Shown in pieces: positions 1-6,201 of a DNA stretch of 6,201 nucleotides. The stretch is taken from the NCBI GenBank assembly GCA_029239935.1, contig JARBTY010000183.1, positions 1 through 6,201 of the forward strand, given 5' to 3'. This stretch comes from Clostridia bacterium. Lineage in GTDB: Bacteria; Bacillota_A; Clostridia; Lachnospirales; Cellulosilyticaceae. The notes under the pieces are model-generated. The model worked only from the letters and a program-made list of their open reading frames with translations, was not told where the DNA came from and made no database searches. Position numbers and translations under genes: made by a program. The stretch's first letter is position 1. Each line of letters opens with the position of its first letter.

Positions 1-882
1 ATACGTATTAAAGATAATATCTCAGAACTAGATGTCGAAATAGAAGAGGTTTCTGCTACAACACAAGAGTTGTCAGCAGGCATGGAGCAGACCGCTGCCT
101 CGGCGCAAGAGATGAATGTTACATCGAGTGAAATAGAAAATGCGGCAGAATCTATTGCTAAGAGAACAGAAGAAGGGGCAGAACATGCACTGGAAATCAA
201 AGGAAGAGCTACGCAGGTAAAAGGAATGGCAATAGCATCACAAAAGGCCTTGCAGTCCACGCGCTCAGAAGCAGATGCAAAGCTAAGAGAAGCGATTGTA
301 AGGTCTAAAGCCATTGGACAAATCAGTGTATTGTCTGAAGCGATACTACAAATTACTGCTAGGACAAACTTACTCGCTTTAAATGCTACAATTGAAGCAG
401 CAAGGGCGGGAGAATCCGGTAAAGGCTTTGCAGTTGTTGCAGATGAAATTAGAAAACTGGCTCAGGATTCTAAGGGTGCTGTCAATCAAATTCAAGCCAT
501 TACAAACGAAGTGATTTACTCGGTTGAGAATTTGATACAGAACTCTGAACAGGTATTAGACTATCTTCAAACCCAAGTGATTGAGGATTACCATACGATG
601 GTAGAAACAGGCGAACAGTACTCTAAAGATGCGGAATATGTCAGTGACTTGATTAGTCATTTTAATGTAACAGCCAAAGAACTTGCCGAATCTATTCAAA
701 ACATCATAAAAGCTATAGATGAAATTTCTATTGCAAATAATGAAGCAGCAGAGGGTACACAAAATATTGCTCAAAAGGTTATAAGCGTTTCAGAAAAAAC
801 AAGTGATATTGTGGAGCTCACGACTATAGCGAAAGAAAGCTCTGAAGAACTCCTAGGAATGGTAAGCCAATTTAATCTTTAA
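1..882 (+). CDS. Methyl-accepting chemotaxis protein, C-terminal signalling domain (5' end outside window)
   Basis: The reading frame is open from base 1 to a TAA at 880-882, giving 293 residues; the true start lies upstream. It carries the highly conserved chemoreceptor hairpin tip at visible residues about 121-138 ([18 protein letters not shown]), followed at 141-155 by [15 protein letters not shown], the region that contacts CheA and CheW. Around it lie long Ala/Glu/Ser-rich heptad-like helices typical of the cytoplasmic four-helix bundle. No membrane segment, HAMP or sensor domain is visible, so the ligand and whether the receptor is membrane-bound cannot be told. It ends SQFNL and shows no CheB/CheR-tethering pentapeptide that I recognise. 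The next gene, modB, has its own promoter, so a shared transcript with mod or nif is not implied. The family call is very secure; the specific role is unknown. Confidence 0.95.
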   Translation: MRIKDNISELDVEIEEVSATTQELSAGMEQTAASAQEMNVTSSEIENAAESIAKRTEEGAEHALEIKGRATQVKGMAIASQKALQSTRSEADAKLREAIVRSKAIGQISVLSEAILQITARTNLLALNATIEAARAGESGKGFAVVADEIRKLAQDSKGAVNQIQAITNEVIYSVENLIQNSEQVLDYLQTQVIEDYHTMVETGEQYSKDAEYVSDLISHFNVTAKELAESIQNIIKAIDEISIANNEAAEGTQNIAQKVISVSEKTSDIVELTTIAKESSEELLGMVSQFNL

Positions 883-912
883 TAAGAAATCATTTGAAAA
901 CAAGATTAAATT
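869..912 (+). repeat. 11-bp perfect inverted repeat spanning the chemoreceptor stop codon
   Basis: AATTTAATCTT at 869-879 is exactly complementary to AAGATTAAATT at 902-912, with a 22-nt loop holding the TAA stop. The stem is almost all A/T and no T-run follows, so it is not a classical intrinsic terminator. It could be a weak 3'-end structure for the chemoreceptor mRNA. Its role is inference only. Confidence 0.4.
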
Positions 913-998
913 CATATAAGAAACGCAACACAACTAAACAATTTGAGATGATACTCAATAAAAGACGGTAAGAAATAAGAAAAAATCATGAATTCTAC

Positions 999-1026
999 TT
1001 GAAATCTTCTGAAAATGCTATATAAT
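999..1026 (+). promoter_or_regulatory. Predicted sigma-A promoter of modBC
   Basis: A TTGAAA -35 box (999-1004) and a perfect TATAAT -10 box (1021-1026) are separated by 16 bp. Transcription would start near 1033, leaving a leader of about 70 nt before modB. This is the best promoter match in the window. It is placed just upstream of a two-gene operon and after the chemoreceptor stop. Confidence 0.75.
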
Positions 1027-1040
1027 ACAAAGATATAGCA
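1016..1040 (+). promoter_or_regulatory. Candidate ModE-like operator over the modB -10 box
   Basis: TGCTATAT (1016-1023) and ATATAGCA (1033-1040) form a perfect 8-bp inverted repeat with a 9-bp spacer. It covers the -10 box and the expected start site. The TATAT-rich arms resemble the E. coli ModE operator pattern (TATATA half-sites, outer CG/GC pairs, 6-7 bp spacer), and ModE represses modABC when molybdate is plentiful. Position and shape fit a repressor site. That a ModE-type protein binds here is inference, since no regulator gene is in the window. Confidence 0.5.
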
Positions 1041-1044
1041 GACG

Positions 1045-1086
1045 AAGAGGTCTAAAAAGCTTGTAAAAGCTTTTTGGGCCTCTTTT
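1045..1086 (+). terminator. Long hairpin in the modB leader, candidate attenuator
   Basis: Left arm 1045-1062 (AAGAGGTCTAAAAAGCTT) pairs without interruption with right arm 1067-1084 (AAGCTTTTTGGGCCTCTT), an 18-bp stem with two U-G wobbles, closed by a GUAA tetraloop of the stable GNRA class. The right arm runs into four T residues (1083-1086). Because it lies downstream of the modB promoter and only 5 bp before the ribosome binding site, it would act on mod expression rather than as the terminator of the chemoreceptor gene. The T-run is short, so termination may be partial. A related hairpin precedes nifH at 3013-3062. Confidence 0.6.
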
Positions 1087-1098
1087 GCAATAGGAGGC
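1078..1098 (+). promoter_or_regulatory. Possible alternative helix covering the modB ribosome binding site
   Basis: GCCTCTT (1078-1084), the outer right arm of the long hairpin, can instead pair with AGGAGGC (1092-1098), which is the modB Shine-Dalgarno sequence, giving 7 bp with one U-G wobble and a 7-nt loop. The two helices exclude each other. The pairing is visible, but any pyrimidine-rich arm can pair with a Shine-Dalgarno site, and the long hairpin is far more stable, so a switch is only a suggestion. Confidence 0.3.
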
Positions 1099-1104
1099 GG
1101 AAAA

Positions 1105-1791
1105 ATGAATCAGGATATGGCACCTTTTATAATATCTTTAAAGACAACTGGAGTGGCGACGCTTATAGCATTTGTGCTAGGCATCTATGGAGCAAGGCTT
1201 GTGATAGCCTGCGACAAAAGGTGGAGAGGGCTTATTGATGGCGTGTTTACCTTGCCAATGGTACTGCCTCCCACTGTAGTAGGATTTTTTTTGCTGTTGA
1301 TATTTGGCAAAAATAGTTTTATAGGAAAATTTTTGCTAAGCCTAGGGATACAAGTTATCTTTTCATGGTCGGCAACCGTCATAGCAGCAACGGTTGTGGC
1401 CTTTCCACTTATGTACAGAACCGTTCGGGGAGCTTTTGAGCAAATGGACGAAAATATAGTATTAGCGGCCAGAACTCTAGGGATGAGCGAAAGAAAAATA
1501 TTTTGGAAGATTACAGTGCCCCTAAGCTGGCCTGGCATTGTAGCTGGAACGGTACTGGCCTTTGCCAGGGCTTTAGGAGAATTTGGAGCCACACTTATGA
1601 TTGCCGGAGGGATTCCAGGGAAGACACAAACGATGCCCCTCGCCATATTTTTTGCAGCAGAAAGCGGAGACATGGAAAAAGCACTGGTTTGGGTGTTGCT
1701 ATTAATAGCTGTTTCTTTTACAAGTATCCTGCTTCTTAATTATTGGAATCAAATTCAAGCAGGTTTTAAGGCTGGCAGGAGGGGTAAATGA
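1105..1791 (+). CDS. modB: Molybdate ABC transporter permease ModB
   Basis: This 228-residue inner-membrane permease forms the channel of the molybdate importer with ATPase ModC. Hydrophobic segments lie at about residues 12-34, 45-68, 88-108, 143-165 and 195-214. LPPTVVGF at 54-61 is a ModB hallmark. The cytoplasmic coupling loop that docks on the ATPase covers about 118-137 (AARTLGMSERKIFWKITVPL region), followed by GTVLAFARALGEFGAT, which closely matches E. coli ModB. Length is normal for ModB. The ATG at 1105 has an AGGAGG site 7 bp upstream (1092-1097). It overlaps modC by 4 nt. The binding-protein gene modA, often first in such operons, is not present upstream. A tungstate or sulfate permease is a less likely alternative. 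Molybdate supply fits the nitrogenase genes downstream. Confidence 0.93.
   Translation: MNQDMAPFIISLKTTGVATLIAFVLGIYGARLVIACDKRWRGLIDGVFTLPMVLPPTVVGFFLLLIFGKNSFIGKFLLSLGIQVIFSWSATVIAATVVAFPLMYRTVRGAFEQMDENIVLAARTLGMSERKIFWKITVPLSWPGIVAGTVLAFARALGEFGATLMIAGGIPGKTQTMPLAIFFAAESGDMEKALVWVLLLIAVSFTSILLLNYWNQIQAGFKAGRRGK
1777..1784 (+). promoter_or_regulatory. modC ribosome binding site inside modB; bears on the modC start
   Basis: AGGAGGGG sits within the last codons of modB. Two adjacent in-frame ATG codons follow, at 1788 and 1791. Measured from AGGAGG, the spacing is 5 bp to the first and 8 bp to the second. The second is closer to the usual optimum, so the protein may start one residue later than the longest frame. 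Confidence 0.65.
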
Positions 1792-2882
1792 TGGAGAGAG
1801 GGAAAAATACAAACCTTTATATAGATATTATTAAAAACCTATCGGGCTTTAAACTCAGCGTACAGTTAGAAATTAGGGCTGAAAAAGCGGGGCTTTTGGG
1901 GGCGTCGGGCTCTGGCAAAAGTATGACGCTCAGATGCATAGCTGGAATAGAGCGGCCGGATACGGGTCAGATTGTTTTGGGAGATGAGGTGCTGTTTGAT
2001 TCTAAAAAGGGAATTAATAAACCACCTAGAGAGAGAAAGGTAGGTTATTTGTTTCAAAACTATGCGCTCTTTCCTCATATGACAGTCGAACAAAACATTA
2101 TGTCGGGTATGTTAGGCCTGACTAAAAAGGAGCAACTGTTAAGTAAAAATCAACTGATGCAGGATATGCATTTATCGGGACTTGAAAAACGATTTCCAAA
2201 ACAATTATCTGGCGGTCAGGCTCAAAGGGCCGCCATAGCAAGGATGCTGGGGGCAAGGCCCAATATTCTTATGTTTGATGAACCTTTTTCGGCGCTGGAT
2301 TACCATCTAAAAGAGCAGTTACAGCAACAGCTTTTAGATTTGCTTGAAGAAAAAAATATGCCCACACTCATTGTTTCCCATGATATAGACGAAGCCTATA
2401 GGTTGTGTGATAAAATAGCCATTATTGAAAATGGAAAAATAGATTTGTTTGATACTAAAAAAGAAGTTTTTGAAAGACCCGCCAAGCTCAGTGCAGCCCA
2501 GATGACTGGCTGTAAAAATATATCAAGGCTGCAATGGCTGACAGACTATGAAGCATTAGCACTGGAGTGGGATATCGTTCTTGAAATTCCAAAGCAGGCC
2601 ATCAGTAATACTTCAAAAAGAGCAGAATATATTGGAATAAGAGCTCATCATCTGATGCTCACAGATGAGCCAGGAGAAAATGCTTTTCCTTACAAATTGA
2701 TTAGGATCAATGAGACAAGGTTTGAAATGACTGTGCTCGTTAAAATCCAAGGAGAAGACAGGATGAGTGAGGAACCTCTCAGAATAGAGATAAGTAAAAA
2801 GGAATGGCAGCAAGTCAATAAGGAAAATCTACCCAAGTATATCAAAATACCTTCAAATAGGTTAATTTTGCTAGAAAATTAA
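1788..2882 (+). CDS. modC: Molybdate ABC transporter ATP-binding protein ModC
   Basis: This 364-residue ATPase powers molybdate import through ModB. All nucleotide-binding motifs are intact: Walker A GASGSGKS at 38-45, Q-loop Gln90, signature LSGGQ at 140-144, Walker B ILMFDEP at 160-166 with catalytic Glu165, D-loop SALD at 168-171, and switch His198. Residues about 240-364 form a C-terminal extension with YIGIRAHHL at 281-289, resembling the molybdate-binding TOBE-type tail of ModC proteins; that assignment is from resemblance. The gene starts inside modB (ATGA overlap), implying translational coupling; ATG 1791 is an alternative start. Other CysA/PotA-type ATPases share these motifs, so the molybdate assignment rests mainly on the ModB neighbour and the tail. 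Codon choice (more GCC, GGC, AGG) looks different from nifH, which may reflect lower expression. Confidence 0.9.
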   Translation: MMERGKNTNLYIDIIKNLSGFKLSVQLEIRAEKAGLLGASGSGKSMTLRCIAGIERPDTGQIVLGDEVLFDSKKGINKPPRERKVGYLFQNYALFPHMTVEQNIMSGMLGLTKKEQLLSKNQLMQDMHLSGLEKRFPKQLSGGQAQRAAIARMLGARPNILMFDEPFSALDYHLKEQLQQQLLDLLEEKNMPTLIVSHDIDEAYRLCDKIAIIENGKIDLFDTKKEVFERPAKLSAAQMTGCKNISRLQWLTDYEALALEWDIVLEIPKQAISNTSKRAEYIGIRAHHLMLTDEPGENAFPYKLIRINETRFEMTVLVKIQGEDRMSEEPLRIEISKKEWQQVNKENLPKYIKIPSNRLILLEN

Positions 2883-2897
2883 ATACAATTGTATAAT
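2868..2897 (+). promoter_or_regulatory. Candidate promoter at the end of modC, reading toward nifH
   Basis: TTGCTA (2868-2873) and a perfect TATAAT (2892-2897) are 18 bp apart. The -35 box lies inside the last codons of modC. A start near 2904 would give nifH a leader of about 350 nt containing the hairpin and repeats below. A weaker second candidate is TTGATA (2951-2956) with CATTAT (2975-2980), spacer 18 bp, which would start about 25 nt before the hairpin, an arrangement like that at modB. Which one drives nifH cannot be told from sequence. Confidence 0.45.
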
Positions 2898-2923
2898 TTT
2901 CATAAAAAACATGTATACAATTG
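2883..2923 (+). repeat. 12-bp palindrome plus a direct copy of its core, candidate operator
   Basis: ATACAATTGTAT (2883-2894) is a perfect palindrome beginning right after the modC stop and overlapping the candidate -10 box. Nine bases of it, ATACAATTG, recur at 2915-2923, 32 bp further on, about three helical turns. Overlap with a promoter box and helical spacing are what a repressor site would show. In AT-rich DNA a short palindrome can arise by chance. No known regulator is recognised. Confidence 0.4.
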
Positions 2924-3012
2924 GTCATTTTTATAAAGATATGTTTATTGTTGATAAACGAGGGAATGTAGTAACATTATGTCATAGATAAGAAACGAAT
3001 AAATGCATTGAC

Positions 3013-3062
3013 AAAGGAGTCTAACTTTTCTGGTGATCCAACCAGAAATTTAGGCTCCTTTT
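3013..3062 (+). terminator. Long hairpin in the nifH leader, terminator or attenuator
   Basis: Left arm 3013-3034 pairs with right arm 3041-3061: an outer stem of 12 bp (AAAGGAGTCTAA against TTAGGCTCCTTT, one U-G wobble), a 2x1 internal loop, and an inner 8-bp stem TTTCTGGT/ACCAGAAA closed by the loop GATCCA. The right arm ends in TTTT (3059-3062). It could end modC transcription, or attenuate transcripts entering nifH. Its core (GTCTAA against TTAGGC, then CTCCTTTTGC) repeats the modB leader hairpin (GTCTAA against TTGGGC, then CCTCTTTTGC). Confidence 0.7.
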
Positions 3063-3079
3063 GCTTATCTTACACCTAT

Positions 3080-3091
3080 TTATCCGGATAA
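3080..3091 (+). repeat. 12-bp palindrome TTATCCGGATAA
   Basis: This perfect palindrome sits 18 bp after the leader hairpin and about 25 bp before the first direct repeat. In addition CTTATC at 3064-3069 is complementary to GATAAG at 3087-3092, so the right half could also take part in a longer, weaker helix. The TCCGGA centre stands out in this AT-rich region. It may be an operator; no specific regulator is recognised. Confidence 0.4.
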
Positions 3092-3111
3092 GAATCAAAT
3101 AGTAATCGCCA

Positions 3112-3190
3112 GTCATACCAAATATGAAATGTGTCACACCAAATATTAAACGGTAACACGAAATATTAAAAGCAGTACGAAATATCAGAT
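3112..3190 (+). repeat. Four helically phased direct repeats upstream of nifH
   Basis: ACCAAATAT occurs at 3117-3125 and 3138-3146, and ACGAAATAT at 3158-3166 and 3177-3185. Start-to-start distances are 21, 20 and 19 bp, so all copies lie on nearly the same face of the helix. Similarity extends outward: the first three copies are preceded by GTCAT, GTCAC and GTAAC, and copies two and three are followed by TAAA. The array ends 72 bp before the nifH start codon. Its form fits cooperative binding of a protein to DNA; single-stranded repeats in the leader RNA are the alternative. No known motif is recognised. Confidence 0.7.
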
Positions 3191-3224
3191 TTAAAAGTCA
3201 AAGTGTAAAAATCGCAGCAATTAA

Positions 3225-4076
<852 letters not shown>

Positions 4077-4164
4077 GAGCTCACATAAATATCAAATCAA
4101 TCAATAATATTTTAATTCAACTATTAAATAAACTGATGAAATCAAATCTAAGGGGGATATTTAT

Positions 4165-4491
4165 ATGGTAATGGTTCGTGCGATTATTAGACCTGAAAAA
4201 GTTGGAGCGGTTCTTGCAGAATTGGCTGACGCAAGTTTTCCAGCAGTAACAAAAATGGATGTTATGGGAAGAGGTAAGCAAAAAGGGATTAAAGTTGGAG
4301 ATATGTATTATGATGAAATCCCAAAAGAAATGCTTCTAGTTGTTGTAAAAGATGAAGATAAAGATGATGTTGTTAAAATCATCATGCGTGTAGCACGTAC
4401 AGGAGAAAAAGGTAATTTTGGAGACGGAAGAATTTTCGTAAGTCCAGTTGAAGAAGCTTACACAATTAGTACAGGTAAAAAAGGATTATAA
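4165..4491 (+). CDS. nifI1: PII-family nitrogenase regulator NifI1
   Basis: This 108-residue protein has the PII fold pattern: N-terminal RAIIRPEKVGAVLAEL strand-helix, a T-loop at about 37-55 (GRGKQKGIKVGDMYYDEIPK), and the C-terminal nucleotide-binding signature TGEKGNFGDGRIFV at 79-92. In methanogens, NifI1 and NifI2 form a complex that binds NifDK and blocks NifH docking when 2-oxoglutarate is low; the same role is inferred here. Location between nifH and nifD is diagnostic of NifI rather than a general GlnB or GlnK. The glycine-rich signature looks a few residues longer than GlnB's TGKIGDGKIFV. AGGGGG at 4151-4156 favours the ATG at 4165 (8 bp) over the next ATG at 4171. NifI2 follows 15 bp downstream. 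Confidence 0.95.
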   Translation: MVMVRAIIRPEKVGAVLAELADASFPAVTKMDVMGRGKQKGIKVGDMYYDEIPKEMLLVVVKDEDKDDVVKIIMRVARTGEKGNFGDGRIFVSPVEEAYTISTGKKGL

Positions 4492-4506
4492 AAAGGAGGA
4501 AGAGCG

Positions 4507-4890
4507 ATGAAAGAAGTTATGGCTTTTATCAGATTAAACAAGGTTAATCAGACCAAAGAGGCTCTTGCTACAGCAGGATATCCGGCTTTTACTTGTAGAA
4601 AGGTGTTAGGAAGAGGAAAGAAAAAAGTAGATTTTTCTATGGTGCAAAGCGCTATTGAAGATGGTGTGATACCAGCTACAACCCTTGGAGAACATCTGAC
4701 AGAGGGAGCAAGACTTATCCCAAAAAGAGTTTTTACACTTATTGTAGCAGACAGTGATGTTGAAAAAGTAGTGGATATCATTATTGAGACCAATACAACA
4801 GGTAATCCTGGAGATGGCAAAATATTTGTTATTCCAATTATGGAATCTTATCAGGTAAGAAGCGGAGAAGCGGCAACGGACGCATATTAG
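4507..4890 (+). CDS. nifI2: PII-family nitrogenase regulator NifI2
   Basis: This 127-residue PII-family protein is the partner of NifI1. It begins MKEVMAFIRLNKVNQTKEAL, has an enlarged T-loop at about 36-73 (from GRGKKKVDFSM to LIPKR) and the signature TGNPGDGKIFVIP at 98-110. The long T-loop and the position after nifI1 identify it as NifI2. In studied archaea the NifI1/NifI2 complex senses 2-oxoglutarate and adenine nucleotides and reversibly inactivates nitrogenase. The T-loop lacks the GlnB-type tyrosine context, so uridylylation is not expected; that is inference. AGGAGG at 4494-4499 lies 7 bp before the ATG. NifD begins 26 bp after the stop, consistent with one operon. Confidence 0.95.
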   Translation: MKEVMAFIRLNKVNQTKEALATAGYPAFTCRKVLGRGKKKVDFSMVQSAIEDGVIPATTLGEHLTEGARLIPKRVFTLIVADSDVEKVVDIIIETNTTGNPGDGKIFVIPIMESYQVRSGEAATDAY

Positions 4891-4916
4891 GCATAAAAAG
4901 ACGGAGGTGAAGTGAA

Positions 4917-6201
4917 ATGAGTGGCGTAGAAAAAGTACTTGATAAATATAGTTCGAAAGTATATAAGAATCGTAAGCAGCACATTATAGAAAAATCTGAT
5001 GAAGTACAGCAAATAGCAGGTGACGTTAGAACAGTACCAGGGGTTATGACGAACCGTGGATGTTGTTATGCAGGTTGTAAAGGAGTTGTTCTTTCACCGA
5101 TCAAAGATGCTGCAGTTATTACTCATGGACCTATAGGATGTGGTTTTTATACATGGGGAACCCGTAGACATAAAGCTAAAGGTGATGAAAACACTAAAAA
5201 CTTTTTAGAATATTGTTTCTCTACAGATATGCAAGAAGCAGACATCGTATTTGGTGGTGAAAAGAAATTAAAACAAGCTATTAAAGAAGTAGTTGAAATC
5301 TTTGATCCTGCAACGGTTGTTATATGTTCTACATGTCCAGTAGGTCTCATCGGTGATGACATTCATGCTGTTGCAGCGGAAGCAGAACAGCTTTATGGCA
5401 GAAAAGTTATGGCCTACAGCTGTGAAGGTTATAAAGGTGTAAGTCAATCCGGTGGTCACCATATTGCAAGTAATGGACTCATCAAACATGTTATAGGTAC
5501 TGGAGACCGTATACCTAAAAAATATGCTATCAATATCCTTGGTGAATATAACATCGGTGGAGATGGCTGGGAAATCAACCGCATTCTTAAAAGAATTGGT
5601 TATGATATCATCTGTTCACTTCCAGGAGATGGAAGTTATGTAGAAATAAAGAGTGCTCACGTGGCTGACCTAAACATTGTTCAATGTCATCGTTCCATCA
5701 ACTATGTAGCAGAAATGATGAAAGAACAATATGGTACAGCATGGATTAAAGTTAACTTCGTGGGTGTTCAAGGGACCATACAATCTTTAAGAGATATGGC
5801 GAAATTCTTTGGAGATGAAGAGCTTACAGCTAAAACAGAAGAAGTTATTGCAGATGAAGTATCTTTAATCATGGATGATATTGAATACTACAAAACCAAG
5901 TTAAAAGGAAAAACAGCAGCTTTATTTGTAGGTGGTTCAAGATCTCACCACTACCAAGATTTATTAAAAGAACTTGATATGGAAACAGTACTTGCTGGCT
6001 ATGAGTTTGCTCATAGAGATGACTATGAAGGTGTTGAAGTCAGACCAACCATCAAACAAGATGGTGACAGCAAGAGTATTGAATCTATCAAAGTAGAAAA
6101 AATTCCTGATAAATATAAAGTGTATTTGACAGATGAACAGTTTGCTAAATTAAAAGAAGAAATGCCTAACTTAGAATACTATGGCGGTATGATCAAAGAA
6201 A
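4917..6201 (+). CDS. nifD: Nitrogenase MoFe protein alpha chain NifD (3' end outside window)
   Basis: The frame is open from ATG 4917 to the window end, 428 codons plus one base; GGAGG at 4903-4907 lies 9 bp upstream. NifD carries the FeMo-cofactor site and half of the P-cluster. Counted by alignment from memory with Azotobacter NifD, P-cluster ligands are Cys49 (RGCCYAGC), Cys75 (GPIGCG) and Cys140 (CPVGLIGDD); Cys257 (LNIVQCHRS) is the cofactor iron ligand; Gln177 and His181 (SQSGGHHIA) line the active site; Val57 matches Val70. The cofactor histidine lies beyond the window. From about residue 371 (after GYEFAHRDDY) to GGMIKE there is an insertion of roughly 50 residues absent from Azotobacter but present in C. 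pasteurianum NifD, which is about 530 residues long. Cys50, next to ligand Cys49, replaces an alanine in both. nifK is expected next. Confidence 0.97.
   Translation, partial: MSGVEKVLDKYSSKVYKNRKQHIIEKSDEVQQIAGDVRTVPGVMTNRGCCYAGCKGVVLSPIKDAAVITHGPIGCGFYTWGTRRHKAKGDENTKNFLEYCFSTDMQEADIVFGGEKKLKQAIKEVVEIFDPATVVICSTCPVGLIGDDIHAVAAEAEQLYGRKVMAYSCEGYKGVSQSGGHHIASNGLIKHVIGTGDRIPKKYAINILGEYNIGGDGWEINRILKRIGYDIICSLPGDGSYVEIKSAHVADLNIVQCHRSINYVAEMMKEQYGTAWIKVNFVGVQGTIQSLRDMAKFFGDEELTAKTEEVIADEVSLIMDDIEYYKTKLKGKTAALFVGGSRSHHYQDLLKELDMETVLAGYEFAHRDDYEGVEVRPTIKQDGDSKSIESIKVEKIPDKYKVYLTDEQFAKLKEEMPNLEYYGGMIKE

Noticed and set aside
943..958. Small hairpin TTGAG-ATGATA-CTCAA between the chemoreceptor gene and modB
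   Set aside because: Only 5 bp, no T-run, and upstream of the modB promoter. The loop has A at position 1 but G at 3, so it is not an ANTAR-type loop. Likely chance.
1033..1104. Molybdenum-cofactor riboswitch in the modB leader
   Set aside because: The leader is only about 70 nt and is nearly filled by a single simple hairpin, far smaller than the multi-helix Moco RNA.
1185..1673. Long minus-strand open frame within modB
   Set aside because: It is antisense to clear ModB coding sequence, with no recognisable domain and no ribosome binding site that stands out; a shadow frame.
3008..3013. Perfect TTGACA -35 box upstream of nifH
   Set aside because: At 16-18 bp downstream there is only TTCTGGTGATCC-type sequence inside the hairpin, with no -10-like box, and TTGACA overlaps the hairpin base. 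Probably chance.
3034..3041. Hexanucleotide loop GATCCA as an ANTAR antiterminator target
   Set aside because: ANTAR targets are pairs of short hairpins with loops having A at position 1 and G at position 4. This loop has G and C there, and no matching partner hairpin is visible upstream.
3112..3190. CRISPR array reading of the repeats before nifH
   Set aside because: The cores are only 9 bp with 10-12 bp between them and the intervening sequence is partly conserved; CRISPR repeats and spacers are much longer.

Overview
The window reads as chromosome of an anaerobic, low-GC member of the Clostridia. The DNA is AT-rich, Shine-Dalgarno sites are strong, and the nif gene order is nifH-nifI1-nifI2-nifD. 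The NifH and NifD sequences resemble those I recall from Clostridium pasteurianum, including the extra NifD segment typical of that lineage. All genes are on the + strand. I cannot name the species.

Layout: (1) 1-882 is the C-terminal part of a methyl-accepting chemotaxis protein, cut by the window edge. (2) 883-1104 is an intergenic region with a good sigma-A type promoter, a perfect ModE-like inverted repeat over its -10 box, and a long terminator-like hairpin just before the modB ribosome binding site. (3) 1105-2882 holds modB and modC, a translationally coupled molybdate ABC transporter pair with no modA in the window. (4) 2883-3257 is a 375-bp non-coding region before nifH that is dense in structure: a candidate promoter, a 12-bp palindrome with a partial repeat, a second long hairpin sharing core sequence with the modB one, another 12-bp palindrome, and four ACSAAATAT direct repeats spaced 21, 20 and 19 bp. 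(5) 3258-6201 holds nifH, nifI1, nifI2 and the first 428 codons of nifD.

Functionally, ModBC brings in molybdate for FeMo-cofactor. NifH is the nitrogenase Fe protein, NifD the alpha subunit of the MoFe protein, and NifI1/NifI2 are PII-family proteins that in related systems switch nitrogenase activity off when fixed nitrogen is available. The genes are ordinary for a clostridial diazotroph. The parts most worth a second look are the non-coding leaders: the mod and nif leaders carry related hairpins, which suggests shared control, and the nifH leader has helically phased repeats for which I know no assigned regulator.
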